From Achromobacter sp. AONIH1 (GTDB lineage: Bacteria > Pseudomonadota > Gammaproteobacteria > Burkholderiales > Burkholderiaceae_B): a stretch of DNA of 64,000 nt. Positions 35,762-44,906 of the stretch are shown one piece after another; the stretch's first letter is position 1, and each line of letters starts with the position of its first letter. The stretch covers positions 6,014,001 through 6,078,000 of the forward strand of contig NZ_CP026124.1 in NCBI RefSeq assembly GCF_002902905.1, in the 5' to 3' direction. The translations under genes and the position numbers were made by a program. The notes under the pieces were generated by a model. It saw nothing but the letters and a program-made list of their open reading frames with translations, was not told the DNA's origin and searched no databases.

Positions 35762-37393
35762 CTAGCCGGCGGGATGCCGCCGCGCCTGCGCTTCGTCGAC
35801 GTCCTGCCCGTCCTCGTGCAGGACGCGCCCGCCCTTCACGGGCAGCGCCTCGAGCAGCTTGTCCAGCGCCAGGGCGCGCTCGAAGTACCACCCTTGCACC
35901 TTGGAAACGCCGTGCGCGGCCGCCTCGTTGACGTGCTCCTCGGTCTCCGCGCCTTCCGCGATCACTTCGATATCCAGGGACTTGGCCAGCTCGATGATCT
36001 GCATCGCCACCGTGCGCTTGGCGCCTCTTTCGGAGAGCCCTTGCGTGAAGACCTTGTCGAGCTTCAGGTAATCCACCGGAAACGCCCCCAGGTAGGCCAG
36101 GCTGGAATAGCCCGTGCCGAAGTCGTCGATCGCGACCTTCACCCCCAAGGCGCGGATGCCGTCTATGGTTTCCCTGGCGTTCTCCTCGAGCAACCCCCGC
36201 TCGGTCAGCTCGATGATGATCCATGACGGCGGCAGGCCGGTCTCCTGCAGCAGCCTTTCGGCCAGCGCCCGGCCCGATCCCGACTTGACCTCGTTGGCGG
36301 AGATGTTCAACGAGACGTAGAAGCCCCGCACATGCGATTCGATGACCGGCAGGTCCTCGGCCACCAGATCGAACACCAGCGCCGCGATCTCCTCGGACAG
36401 GCCGCAACGCTCGGCCGCCGGTATGAAGATGTCCGGCCCCATCGGCTCGGCGCCATAGGGGCGCTTCCATCGCAGCAGCGCCTCCGCGCCTATCCATTGC
36501 TTGGTCCGGATATCGACGATGGGCTGGTAGACCAGATGGAACTCCCGGTCCCGTATCGCCCGGCGCAGCAGCTGGGGCATGTCGCGGGCCCATCGCTTGC
36601 GCCACAGGATCACGCCGCACAGCATCACGCCGGCGATCCCGCCGGCCGCGGCGACCGCCCATCGCGTGCCCGCGAAGTCGTGCAGATACGCCTCGGGAGG
36701 AATGGCCACCACCGCCACATGCTGGAACCGCGAGGACGGCAGGATCGCCAGCACCGTGCCCGACAGCTCCCCGACCACGGCCTGTCTGGTCGCCGCGCTC
36801 TGCAGCCACTCCGGCTTCACGTAGCCGATGCCGAAAAAGCGGTTGGTTTCGCCGGGATAGAACAAGCCGATGGTCGCGGACGGCTCGAGCAGCGTCATGG
36901 CGTTCACGTAGTCGCCGCGATTCAGGAATATCGTGTAGCCGTTGAAGGAGAGCGCGATGTACCGCAATTCCGGCGCGGCCGGCAGCGCCACGTCCGGCCA
37001 TACGCGCATGCCCTGCAGCGACACGAAGTCCGGCGGGCCGAGGTCCAGGCCGTCCAGCGTGCGTCCCAATGAAGAACAGACGATGCGCGTTCCGTCGGCA
37101 TAGGCGATGGCGCGCAGCACCGGGGATTGCAGGACCCGCTTGCCCATTTCAGACTGCGCATAGGCGGCACAGGGCAGCTTTCCACTCAGCGCGCGCAGCG
37201 ATTGGCTCAGGTCCTGCAGCTGCGAAGACACGAGGTCCGCGCGTGCGAGCACCGCGGTCGAAAGCGTCCTGGCCTGCGTCTTGGCACGCTCGATGGCGAA
37301 TTGCGTGGATAGTTCAAGCCCAAAGTAAATCGGCACCGTTGCAGCGAAGACAAGTCCGATAACAAAAACCAGCGTTGTTACAAACTTCCCCAT
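35762..37393 (-). CDS. CSS-motif EAL-domain c-di-GMP phosphodiesterase
   Basis: A 543-aa inner-membrane enzyme. Two transmembrane segments (about residues 7-30 and 236-256) flank a periplasmic CSS domain with the IVCSSLG motif and a further Cys in GKLPCAAYAQSE; the thiol state of that pair controls activity in known relatives. The EAL domain (about 270-520) keeps the catalytic signs EALLRWKRP, NISANEVKS, ELTERGL, DDFGTGYSSLAYL and AEGAETEEH. It should be an active phosphodiesterase. I use ATG 37393 over the GTG at 37402. It is divergent from a diguanylate cyclase gene across 147 AT-rich bp. Confidence 0.93.
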   Translation of the reverse strand: MGKFVTTLVFVIGLVFAATVPIYFGLELSTQFAIERAKTQARTLSTAVLARADLVSSQLQDLSQSLRALSGKLPCAAYAQSEMGKRVLQSPVLRAIAYADGTRIVCSSLGRTLDGLDLGPPDFVSLQGMRVWPDVALPAAPELRYIALSFNGYTIFLNRGDYVNAMTLLEPSATIGLFYPGETNRFFGIGYVKPEWLQSAATRQAVVGELSGTVLAILPSSRFQHVAVVAIPPEAYLHDFAGTRWAVAAAGGIAGVMLCGVILWRKRWARDMPQLLRRAIRDREFHLVYQPIVDIRTKQWIGAEALLRWKRPYGAEPMGPDIFIPAAERCGLSEEIAALVFDLVAEDLPVIESHVRGFYVSLNISANEVKSGSGRALAERLLQETGLPPSWIIIELTERGLLEENARETIDGIRALGVKVAIDDFGTGYSSLAYLGAFPVDYLKLDKVFTQGLSERGAKRTVAMQIIELAKSLDIEVIAEGAETEEHVNEAAAHGVSKVQGWYFERALALDKLLEALPVKGGRVLHEDGQDVDEAQARRHPAG

Positions 37394-37540
37394 AGACCGC
37401 ACACCCCGATTAAGTGTTTGACTATGACCGCAAGCTTTCAGATCATTATCAAAGAAATTAAACCATGTAGCCAGAATTCGAATTACTGCTACGCACCATG
37501 CCCGTCACGATGACTGAACCCTGTCTGCAGGAAAAAGGCC

Positions 37541-39151
37541 ATGGCGGCAATCGATGATGAGCATTCCTCGCCTCGAAAGCTGCCCTCCATCCGACGCGCC
37601 CTGCTCTGGCTGGGCATAGCCTGTACCGTGCCGACCATCCTGGTGGCCTCGGCGGCCGCCTACGAGGACTATCTGCTGCGCAAGGAGCGCGTCTACGAGA
37701 CGGCCGTCAGCATGGCGCGCACGCTCGTCGCGGAACTGGAGCGCGAGTTGCGCGGCGTCGAATCCGGCCTGCGGATACTGGCGACGTCCGAGGAACTGCA
37801 GCAAGGCAAGCTGGGCGCCTTCCACCGCCGGCTGCAGGATGCGCTGCAATTGCAGAATGTCGATGGTTACGTGCTATTGGACAACCACGACATGCTGGTG
37901 GCCAACAGCAGCGCGCCCTATCCCAGCCCCCCGATCAGAAGCGTCCTGCCGGACGCGATCCGGCAGCAGGCCCGATCGCCGCAGGGCGTCGTCACGAACC
38001 TGTTCAACACCGCCCTGCGCGGCGAGCAGACCATCGCCGTCGGGATTCCGGTGACCCTGCAAGGCCAGGTCCAGTACGGCCTGTTCGCCGAGATCAGGCC
38101 ACAGCGCATCAGCCAGATCCTGCGCCGGCAGGCGTTGCCGGCGGGATGGGTCGCCGCCGCGCTGGACAAGGAGGCGCTGATCGTGGGCCGCACGCGCGAA
38201 GAAGCCCGGTATATCGGCCAGCATGCCGTGCCGACGCTGGCCGATGCGGTGCGCCGCCAGCAGGACGGCACGCTGCACAGCACGACCAAGGAAGGCGTGC
38301 CGGTGCTGACGGCTTTCAGCCATAGCCGGGACCGGATGTGGGCCGTGGCCATCGGCGCGCCCATCTCGTCCCTGCAGGCCGACCTGTGGCGCTCCATGAT
38401 CTGGGTCCTGGTGGTCAGCCTGGCGATCATCGCCATGGGCATCTGGGCGGCCTATCGGCTGGCCCTGCGGATCCGGACGTCCATCACCGCGCTGATCGAA
38501 CCCGCCATCGCCCTGGGCCGAGGCGATACCCTGCCCGTCCCGCCCACCCGCTATCGCGAAACAGCCCTGCTGGGCAGCGCATTGCAGCATGCCGGCCAGA
38601 TGCTGTCCGATACGCAACGGCTGGCCTACCACGATCCGCTGACCTCGCTGTGCAACCGCGTGCTCTTCACGGAACTGGCGTCACACGCGCTGGCGGCGGC
38701 GGCGCGCACCTCGCGTTCCGTCGCCATCCTGGCGATCGACCTGGACCGCTTCAAGATCGTGAACGATACCTATGGCCACGGCACCGGCGACCAGATCCTG
38801 AAGATCGCCGCCGAGCGCATGAGCGGCGCGCTGCGCAGCTCGGACGTGCTGTCGCGCTTTGGCGGCGACGAATTCGTGGTGCTGCTGGACGCCGGCGGCC
38901 AGGAGGCCGCCGAACAGGTCGCCAGGAACCTGAACGCGGCGCTGGCCGCCCCCTACCCCGGCGTACTCGTGGACCTGAGCGGATCCATCGGCATCGCGGT
39001 CTTTCCGGACGACGGCGACACCTTGAACCGGCTGCTGCAGGCAGCGGACAAGGCGCTGTACCGGGCCAAGGCCGCCGGCCGCAACCGCTACGCGATCGCC
39101 ACGCGCCCGCATCGGGCGGCGGCGTCGGGCGCCGGCGATACGGGCGAGTGA
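37541..39151 (+). CDS. Membrane GGDEF diguanylate cyclase
   Basis: A 536-aa inner-membrane sensor enzyme. A transmembrane helix (about residues 20-42), a periplasmic Cache-like sensor (about 45-285), a second helix (LVVSLAIIAMGIWAAYRLAL) and a HAMP-like linker lead to the GGDEF domain. The active site GGDEF is intact at residues 441-445. The inhibitory I-site RSSD is at 432-435, five residues upstream, so feedback by c-di-GMP is expected. It is divergent from the EAL gene; the two could set local c-di-GMP level in opposite directions. Confidence 0.93.
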   Translation: MAAIDDEHSSPRKLPSIRRALLWLGIACTVPTILVASAAAYEDYLLRKERVYETAVSMARTLVAELERELRGVESGLRILATSEELQQGKLGAFHRRLQDALQLQNVDGYVLLDNHDMLVANSSAPYPSPPIRSVLPDAIRQQARSPQGVVTNLFNTALRGEQTIAVGIPVTLQGQVQYGLFAEIRPQRISQILRRQALPAGWVAAALDKEALIVGRTREEARYIGQHAVPTLADAVRRQQDGTLHSTTKEGVPVLTAFSHSRDRMWAVAIGAPISSLQADLWRSMIWVLVVSLAIIAMGIWAAYRLALRIRTSITALIEPAIALGRGDTLPVPPTRYRETALLGSALQHAGQMLSDTQRLAYHDPLTSLCNRVLFTELASHALAAAARTSRSVAILAIDLDRFKIVNDTYGHGTGDQILKIAAERMSGALRSSDVLSRFGGDEFVVLLDAGGQEAAEQVARNLNAALAAPYPGVLVDLSGSIGIAVFPDDGDTLNRLLQAADKALYRAKAAGRNRYAIATRPHRAAASGAGDTGE

Positions 39152-39383
39152 CGCGCAGGCGGCGCGCAGGCGGCGCAGCTTGAAAAGCCCGCCGCAAGTA
39201 CCTATCATGGCGCATCTGATCCGGCGCGCCGCCGGCCCTGATGCTCTCCGGTCCTTGCGCCCCCCCCTGCAAAGCGCACTCCGCCGTTCCCCGCCACCGT
39301 CCCGGTGGCGCGCCGCCTCCCTGGCGACATTGATCCCTCCACGCTTCTCCCCCTTCCCCACACGTGTTTACACGAGGAAAGGC

Positions 39384-40604
39384 ATGCCCCATTCCAAAAC
39401 GATTGCTCTTGCGGGCAACAACGGCCCGTTGTTGTCCATGCTTTCCATGTCGGTGTTCTTCGTCGGCGCGAGCGAGTTCATGCTCTCGGCGATGCTGGAC
39501 CCGCTCGGTCGCGCCTTCGGCGTCGATTCCGGCCAGATCACCTGGCTGGTCTCCAGCTATGCCTTTGCGTATGCGCTCGCCGCGCCCGTCTTCGGACATC
39601 TGTCAGACCGCATCGGACGGCGTCGACCCTTGCTGATCGCCCTGTTCCTGTTCGCGTTGGACGGCTTGGGCATCGCGCTCGCGCCCACCTTTGAAATAGC
39701 GGTGGCGCTGCGGATTCTTGGCGGCCTGGCCTCGGCCGTCATCATTCCCAACGCCTTCGCGTTGGTCTCCGAACGCTTGCCGCGCCAGCGTCATGCGGCG
39801 GCGATGGGCGTCGTCATGCTCGGCATGACGGCGGGCATCGCGACCGGCCCGGCCATCGCCGGTGTTCTCACTGGCTGGATAGGCTGGCGCGCGCCTTTCT
39901 TGCTGGTCTCGGCGGGCTGCCTCGCCGCCTTTCTCGTCGGCCGCATGGCCATGCCCGGCGGTCGCGCCCCAACGGCGGCGACGGTTCCGGCCGCGCAGCG
40001 CCCGCTGCGATGGCTGCGCAAGCCGGACATCGTGCGCCCCCTGCTCGCCAAGGGACTGTGGAACGGGACGGGTGTCGCCGCCTTTCTGCTGTCGGGAGAA
40101 GTCCTGCGCCTGCGCTATGCCCTGGACGTGGCCCAGGTCGGACTGAGCACTGCCGCATTCGGCATCGGACTCGCCGTGGGCAATCTTTCCGCCGGCGCGC
40201 TGCGACGCCTGGGCTCCGGCGAGGAATGCGCGCTGGTCATCACCAATGTGCTGCTCGTCGCATCGGTCGCCGCGTTCTACCTGCCGCCCTTGCCCTTGTG
40301 GGGCGCGCTCGCCTGTCTGGCCGCTTGGGGAGCATCCCTGGGGGCAGGCGCCCCGTTGGCCACCACGGTGCTGGCCAGCCGCTCGGACCGCGACAAGGGC
40401 GCGGCGCTGGCGGCGGCGGAAACCTTGAACAACCTGTCCATTTTGTCGTTCCTCCCGCTGGCGGCGACACTGCTCGCGCAAGGGAAGCCCACTCTGGCCG
40501 CGACCGTCTTCCTGGCGGGCCTGGGCCTGGGCGCAGTCCTGACAGTCCATGATGCCGTGAGGGCGAATCGACGATCCTCCCTGGCTGGCGCCAAAGAAAG
40601 CTGA
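39384..40604 (+). CDS. MFS transporter (Bcr/arabinose-efflux-like)
   Basis: A 406-aa 12-helix transporter. FGHLSDRIGRRRPLLIALFLFALDGLG is the motif A region, RILGGLASAVIIPNAFALVSERLPRQRH follows helix 4 and GMTAGIATGPAIAGVLTGWIGWRAPF is the antiporter motif C. This indicates a proton-coupled efflux pump. Upstream in-frame starts (from 39180) give a non-membrane, low-complexity leader, whereas ATG 39384 has GAGGAAAG 4-10 bp before it. It stands alone. Confidence 0.88.
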   Translation: MPHSKTIALAGNNGPLLSMLSMSVFFVGASEFMLSAMLDPLGRAFGVDSGQITWLVSSYAFAYALAAPVFGHLSDRIGRRRPLLIALFLFALDGLGIALAPTFEIAVALRILGGLASAVIIPNAFALVSERLPRQRHAAAMGVVMLGMTAGIATGPAIAGVLTGWIGWRAPFLLVSAGCLAAFLVGRMAMPGGRAPTAATVPAAQRPLRWLRKPDIVRPLLAKGLWNGTGVAAFLLSGEVLRLRYALDVAQVGLSTAAFGIGLAVGNLSAGALRRLGSGEECALVITNVLLVASVAAFYLPPLPLWGALACLAAWGASLGAGAPLATTVLASRSDRDKGAALAAAETLNNLSILSFLPLAATLLAQGKPTLAATVFLAGLGLGAVLTVHDAVRANRRSSLAGAKES

Positions 40605-40662
40605 TGCCGAGCCGCAGTGCCAGCGCGCGGGTTCAAGCAGATTCAGCTCCGCGCGCGCAAAC

Positions 40663-40697
40663 AAAAAGGCTTAGCTCAGAATATGAGCTAAGCCTTT
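40663..40697 (-). terminator. Intrinsic terminator downstream of tRNA-Pro
   Basis: AAAGGCTTAGCTCA (40665-40678) pairs perfectly over 14 bp with TGAGCTAAGCCTTT (40684-40697), loop GAATA. On the minus strand it is followed by TTTTT, a textbook terminator for the tRNA. It may also act weakly for the MFS gene on the plus strand. Confidence 0.88.
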
Positions 40698-40705
40698 GAT
40701 TTAAT

Positions 40706-40782
40706 TGGTCGGGGCGGCGGGATTCGAACTCGCGACCCTCTGCTCCCAAAGCAGATGCGCTACCAGGCTGCGCTACGCCCCG
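40706..40782 (-). tRNA. tRNA-Pro (anticodon TGG)
   Basis: The minus strand folds as a 77-nt tRNA. The acceptor stem CGGGGCG pairs with CGCCCCG, followed by an encoded CCA. The anticodon arm CATCTGCTTTGGGAGCAGAG places TGG in a 7-nt loop. The T arm GGGTTCGAATCCC-like segment (GAGTTCGAATCCC) is present. It reads CCA and other CCN proline codons by wobble. A strong terminator follows directly. Confidence 0.95.
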
Positions 40783-40871
40783 AAGGGTGGGAACTATACC
40801 AGATACGGCGGCGCGCGCCCGGGCGCGCCGCCGTGGCGACTCGGCGAGTCCGGACGGGCAACGCCGCCCGT

Positions 40872-41690
40872 CTACAGATTGCCCGTGGCCTTGCCGATCC
40901 GCCAGTACACGCCGCCCCCCGTCATGCCGCCGTCGACCGGCAGGTCCGCGCCCGTGATGAACGAGGCGTCCGGTCCCAGCAGGAACATGACGGCCGCCGC
41001 GATCTCGTCGGGATCGGCGCCTCGCGACAGCGGCGTGGCATCCCGGTTGCCTTCGTAGAAAAGCCGCGCCCGGCCCGCGTCGTGCACGGCATTGGGCTGC
41101 ATGATCATCGGCGTTTCCACCAGGCCCGGGCACACGGTGTTCACGCGTATGCCCCGTCCCGCCAGCTCCAGCGCGGCGGCGCGCGTCAGTCCGCGCAGCC
41201 CCCATTTGCTGGCCGTGTAGGCCGCGCTGAAATAGCCGGTCAGGCCGGCGGTGGACGAGGTATTGACGATGGACGCGCCGGCCGGCATCAAGCCGGCGAG
41301 CACGTGGATCGCCAGGAACGGCCCGTCCAGGTTGATGTCCAGCAAACGCCGCCATTCAGCATGCGAGGTTTCGGTCACGGTCTTGCGCAGGGTCACGCCC
41401 GCGTTGTTGACCAGCCCGTACAGCGGCGCGCCCTCGCGCTCGATCTGCGCGGCCAGCGTCCGCCAGCCGGCTTCGCTGGCCACGTCCGCCACGCGTATCC
41501 GCAGACGCCCGGCGTCCGCGCCCGCCTCCGCGCGCAGCGCGTCCCACGTCGGGTCGTCGGCCGGCAGCACATCGAGCGCATGGACGATGGCCCCGGCCCG
41601 CAGCAGGCGCAGGGCTTCGGCCGCGCCCTGCCCGCGCGCCGCGCCGGTCACCACGGCGGCCTTGCCGCTCCAATAGGATTGCGTCGTCAT
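40872..41690 (-). CDS. Short-chain dehydrogenase/reductase (second SDR of the operon)
   Basis: A 272-aa SDR. The cofactor site is VVTGAARGQGAAEAL, the NNAG motif is VNNAGVTL, Ser/Tyr/Lys catalysis is seen in NTSSTAGLTGYFSAAYTASKWG, and VNTVCPGLVETPM is the usual P-G motif. ALDVLPADD after the first strand suggests NAD(H) preference by its acidic residue. The start at MTTQSYWSG (ATG 41690) is 10 bp past the preceding SDR gene. It is the last gene of a four-gene minus-strand operon. Confidence 0.92.
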   Translation of the reverse strand: MTTQSYWSGKAAVVTGAARGQGAAEALRLLRAGAIVHALDVLPADDPTWDALRAEAGADAGRLRIRVADVASEAGWRTLAAQIEREGAPLYGLVNNAGVTLRKTVTETSHAEWRRLLDINLDGPFLAIHVLAGLMPAGASIVNTSSTAGLTGYFSAAYTASKWGLRGLTRAAALELAGRGIRVNTVCPGLVETPMIMQPNAVHDAGRARLFYEGNRDATPLSRGADPDEIAAAVMFLLGPDASFITGADLPVDGGMTGGGVYWRIGKATGNL

Positions 41691-41700
41691 CGCGCGCGCC

Positions 41701-42441
41701 TCAGGTCTTGGACACGCCACCATCGACCAGCAGCACATGGCCGGTCACATAGGCGGAGGCCTGCGAGGCCAGATAGAGCACGGCGTCCGCGATCTCGGCC
41801 GGCTGGCCCAGCCGCCGCGCGGGCAGGCGGCCGATGTATTCGGCGTGGGTGGCCGCGTCGGCATGCATCCAGCTGCTCATCGGCGTTTCGATGAAGCCCG
41901 GCGCGATGGCGTTCACGCGCAGGCCCAGGGGGCTCCATTCCAGCGCCAGGCATTGCGTCAGATGCGCCACGGCCGCCTTGGCGCTGGCATAGTCCGCGCA
42001 GTTCGGGCGCGGCTTCACGCCGGCATAGCTGGACAGGTTGATGATGACGCCGCTGCGCTGCGCCACCATGTGCCGCGCGGCCGCCTGCGCGCCGAAGAAC
42101 GTGCCCTTCAGATTGATGTCCTGCGTGCGTTGCCAGGCGGCCTCGTCCAGATCGAGGGCGGGCATGCGATCCATGTAGCCCGCGTTGTTGACCCAGATGT
42201 CCAGCGCGCCATACTCGGCCGCGACCGCGTCCGCCAGCGCCCGGATCGCGGCGGGCCGGGTCACGTCCAGTTCGCGGCAATCCGCATCCACGCCCGCCAT
42301 CGCCGCGAGGTCGCGATCGGTGGCGACCACGCGCGCGCCCTGCTTGCTCAACGCCGCGACCACCGCGCGTCCGATGCCGCCACCCGCGCCGGTGACCACC
42401 GCGACTTTGCCTGCCAGGTCCAGATAATTTACGTTGCTCAT
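41701..42441 (-). CDS. Short-chain dehydrogenase/reductase (first SDR of the operon)
   Basis: A 246-aa SDR with VVTGAGGGIGRAVVAAL, VNNAGYMDR, catalytic NLSSYAGVKPRPNCADYASAKAAV (Tyr-x-x-x-Lys) and VNAIAPGFIETPM. VVATDRDLAAM points to NAD(H). It lies between an MHS-type transporter and the second SDR. Two SDRs next to a hydrolase and a carboxylate transporter suggest stepwise oxidation of an alcohol released by hydrolysis. Confidence 0.92.
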   Translation of the reverse strand: MSNVNYLDLAGKVAVVTGAGGGIGRAVVAALSKQGARVVATDRDLAAMAGVDADCRELDVTRPAAIRALADAVAAEYGALDIWVNNAGYMDRMPALDLDEAAWQRTQDINLKGTFFGAQAAARHMVAQRSGVIINLSSYAGVKPRPNCADYASAKAAVAHLTQCLALEWSPLGLRVNAIAPGFIETPMSSWMHADAATHAEYIGRLPARRLGQPAEIADAVLYLASQASAYVTGHVLLVDGGVSKT

Positions 42442-42465
42442 AGAAATGGATGTAGAAGTTGGAAT

Positions 42466-43800
42466 TCAGTTGAAGGCCGCACGCTTGGCGACGGATTCGC
42501 GCGTAGGCTCGCCCGGCAGGCGGATGGCGTTCAGGTCCACGCCGGCGGTCTCCTTGATCAGGAAGCCGCCCGCGAAGGCCATCAGCCCCAGCGCGCCCAC
42601 ATAGGCCGTGTAGACCCAGCCCAATCCCTGCGCGCCCAGCCAGGTGTTGATGTACGGCGCCGTGCCGCCGAAGATGGCGACCGACAGCGACGAAATGAAG
42701 CCCACGCCCATGGCGCGCGCGCCGGTCGGCACCTGTTCGGCCACCACCGCCGGAAAGATGGCCGCCAGCAGCGCCCAGACCAGCAGGCCGATCAGCTGCG
42801 CCACGAACAGGGTCCACGGCTGGTCCGTGACCAGATGCGATACCGGGAACACGGCCAGCGCGACGCCCAGCCCGAACGCCATCACCATCGGCTTGCGGCC
42901 GTAGCGGTCCGCCAGCCAGCCGCACACGGGTAGCCACAGCAGGCAGATCAGCTGCGCGATCAGGCTGGCGGTATAGGCGCCCGACGGATCCATGCCCCGG
43001 GTCGCGATGGCGGTGGCCGGCGCGAAAGTCACCCAGGTGTAGTAGGTGGCGTTGGAGGCCGCGGCGATCATGATGATGTTGCGCACGATCAGCAAGGCCT
43101 GGCGCCGCGACACCTTCACGCCGCCCGCCGGCTCGGCGCGATGCTCGAACACATCGCTTTCGCTCGCGCTGCGGCGCAGGAACAGCGCATAGATGCCCAG
43201 CAACGCGCCCACCGCGAAACCGACGCGCCAGCCCCAGGCCTGCATCGCGTCCTTGCCCAGCCAGGATGTCAGCAGGGCGGCCAGGCCAGTCGCCGCCATC
43301 ACGCCGACGGTCACGCTGACGAAGACGGAACTGGACCACAGGCCACGCCGCTTGGCCGGCGCGATTTCAGCGACGTAGGTATAGGCCACGCCGGACTCGC
43401 CGCCGTGCGCCAGGCCCTGCGTCAGCCGGCACAGGAACAGCAGAACAGATGCCCACACTCCCGCCTGTCCGTAGGTCGGCAGCACCGCGATGGCCAGGCT
43501 GGTCAGGGCCAGCAGGCACATCGTCAGGACCAGGGTGAACTTGCGTCCATAGCGGTCGCCGATGCGGCCGAACAGCCAGCCGCCGACGGGCCGCGCCAGG
43601 AAGCCGCCGGCGAACACAGCCAGCGTGGCCAACAGCGCCGAAGTGGGATCGGACGGATCGAACAGGTTCATGGCCAGATAGGCCGAGAACGTGCCGTACA
43701 GCGTCCAGTCGAACCACTCCAGGGCGTTGCCCACGGCCGCCGCGCGCAGCGAAGCCAGGCGGCGCCGGCGGTCTTGTGTCTCCATTGTTATTGTCGTCAT
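42466..43800 (-). CDS. MHS-family MFS transporter (proton symporter)
   Basis: A 444-aa transporter of the metabolite:H+ symporter class. RAAAVGNALEWFDWTLYGTFSAYLAMNLFDP is the typical N-terminus, and the first loop GGWLFGRIGDRYGRKFTLVLTM and GLAHGGESGVAYTYVAEIAPAKRRG (helix 4-5 loop) are conserved. Members import small carboxylates, betaines or shikimate-like acids. It lies between the hydrolase and the SDR genes and is likely to bring in the operon's substrate. Confidence 0.92.
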   Translation of the reverse strand: MTTITMETQDRRRRLASLRAAAVGNALEWFDWTLYGTFSAYLAMNLFDPSDPTSALLATLAVFAGGFLARPVGGWLFGRIGDRYGRKFTLVLTMCLLALTSLAIAVLPTYGQAGVWASVLLFLCRLTQGLAHGGESGVAYTYVAEIAPAKRRGLWSSSVFVSVTVGVMAATGLAALLTSWLGKDAMQAWGWRVGFAVGALLGIYALFLRRSASESDVFEHRAEPAGGVKVSRRQALLIVRNIIMIAAASNATYYTWVTFAPATAIATRGMDPSGAYTASLIAQLICLLWLPVCGWLADRYGRKPMVMAFGLGVALAVFPVSHLVTDQPWTLFVAQLIGLLVWALLAAIFPAVVAEQVPTGARAMGVGFISSLSVAIFGGTAPYINTWLGAQGLGWVYTAYVGALGLMAFAGGFLIKETAGVDLNAIRLPGEPTRESVAKRAAFN

Positions 43801-43818
43801 TGTCTTGTCCTTGAGGGG

Positions 43819-44748
43819 TCAGCGCAGGTGCTGGGCGAACCAGTCGGCGGCCGCGCGGCGGGTGCGTTCGAAATGTTCCGTGTAGACGGAGTAATGGCCG
43901 CCCGGCAGCAGCAGAAGCTGCTTGGGCTGGTGGGCCGTGTTGAAGGCTTCCTGCTGCAGATCGGCGGGCGTCAGGCCGTCGCCGGTCGCGACGATCATCA
44001 ACAGGGGCGTGGGCGCGATGCGGCGGATGTACGCGGCGGGCTCGTAGGCGCGGGCCAGCTCCAGGGACCGCAGCGTGACCTCGTTGACCCAGGCGGGGCA
44101 ACGCTTCGCTTCGCCGGTCATGTAGGCATAGGAGTCGGGCCCCGGATACGCCACCGGCGCCTCGGGATCGGCATCGACCATGCGCAGCGTGGCGGGCGGC
44201 AGGCCCGCATCGCGCGCTTCGCGGTCGGCCTCGAACGCCGCCTGCAGGACCAGCGCCTTGTCGTAGCGCACGCGGCGCTGCGCCGCCAGGAAGCCGCTGG
44301 TGGTGGGCACCTGGCTCACCACGCACTTGACCCGCTTGTCGATGGCGGCGACGGTCAGGGCATGGCCGCCGCTGTAGCTGCTGCCCCAGATGCCGATGCG
44401 CTCGCGGTCCACCTCGGGACGGCGGCGCAGGTAGGAAATGGCGGCGCGGAAATCCTGGATCTGCCGCTGCGGATCGATTTCCTGGCGTGGCTGGCCGTCG
44501 CTGCGGCCCAGGTTGCGGAAATCAAAGGTCAGCGCCGCCAGGCCCTGCTCGACGATGGCGGCCGCGTAGTCCTCCAGGTCGCCGCCCGCCACCATCGACC
44601 AGCCGTGCGCCAGCGCCACGGCCCCGACGGGGCCGCGGGCTTGCGCCGGCAGGTAGAGCGTGCCGCGCACGCGGTCCCCTTCCACCACGAATTCAATCGG
44701 CTCTGCCGATTTTTCCAGATCCGGCCGCGGCGTGCGCGATTCGGTCAT
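43819..44748 (-). CDS. Alpha/beta hydrolase (dienelactone hydrolase/X-Pro peptidase-like)
   Basis: A 309-aa serine hydrolase. The nucleophile motif is IGIWGSSYSGGHAL, with an acidic residue in IVATGDGLTPADL and His in LPGGHYSVY. The N-terminal beta-strand region RVRGTLYLPAQARGPVGAVALAHGWS is typical of the DUF1100/dienelactone hydrolase group. It is the first gene of the operon that is divergent from a LysR gene and probably performs the first hydrolytic step. Confidence 0.87.
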   Translation of the reverse strand: MTESRTPRPDLEKSAEPIEFVVEGDRVRGTLYLPAQARGPVGAVALAHGWSMVAGGDLEDYAAAIVEQGLAALTFDFRNLGRSDGQPRQEIDPQRQIQDFRAAISYLRRRPEVDRERIGIWGSSYSGGHALTVAAIDKRVKCVVSQVPTTSGFLAAQRRVRYDKALVLQAAFEADREARDAGLPPATLRMVDADPEAPVAYPGPDSYAYMTGEAKRCPAWVNEVTLRSLELARAYEPAAYIRRIAPTPLLMIVATGDGLTPADLQQEAFNTAHQPKQLLLLPGGHYSVYTEHFERTRRAAADWFAQHLR

Positions 44749-44845
44749 TCCCCTCTCCTTGGCGCTGTGTATTGGGATAAAAACAGATGCAAGGGCCGAA
44801 TTCTGCCCATGCCGCCAGAGGGGAACAAGCGGTATTATTCATCAA

Positions 44846-44868
44846 ATCAATCGTGATTTCCGATTGAT
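44846..44868. promoter_or_regulatory. LysR operator in the divergent promoter region
   Basis: ATCAATCG (44846-44853) and CGATTGAT (44861-44868) are perfect 8-bp arms around 7 bp. ATCAAATC also repeats at 44841-44848 and 44867-44874. The site lies 38 bp upstream of the LysR start and in the promoter region of the hydrolase operon. Confidence 0.7.
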
Positions 44869-44906
44869 CAAATCCTCACCTCTCCCGCGCCGGAAAGGAC
44901 CGCCCC

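Noticed and set aside
40580..40600. Partial TGGCGCCAAAG similar to the TTGGCGCCAA operator near the end of an MFS gene
   Set aside because: Lacks the symmetric outer bases and lies inside coding sequence, so it is not counted as a regulon site.
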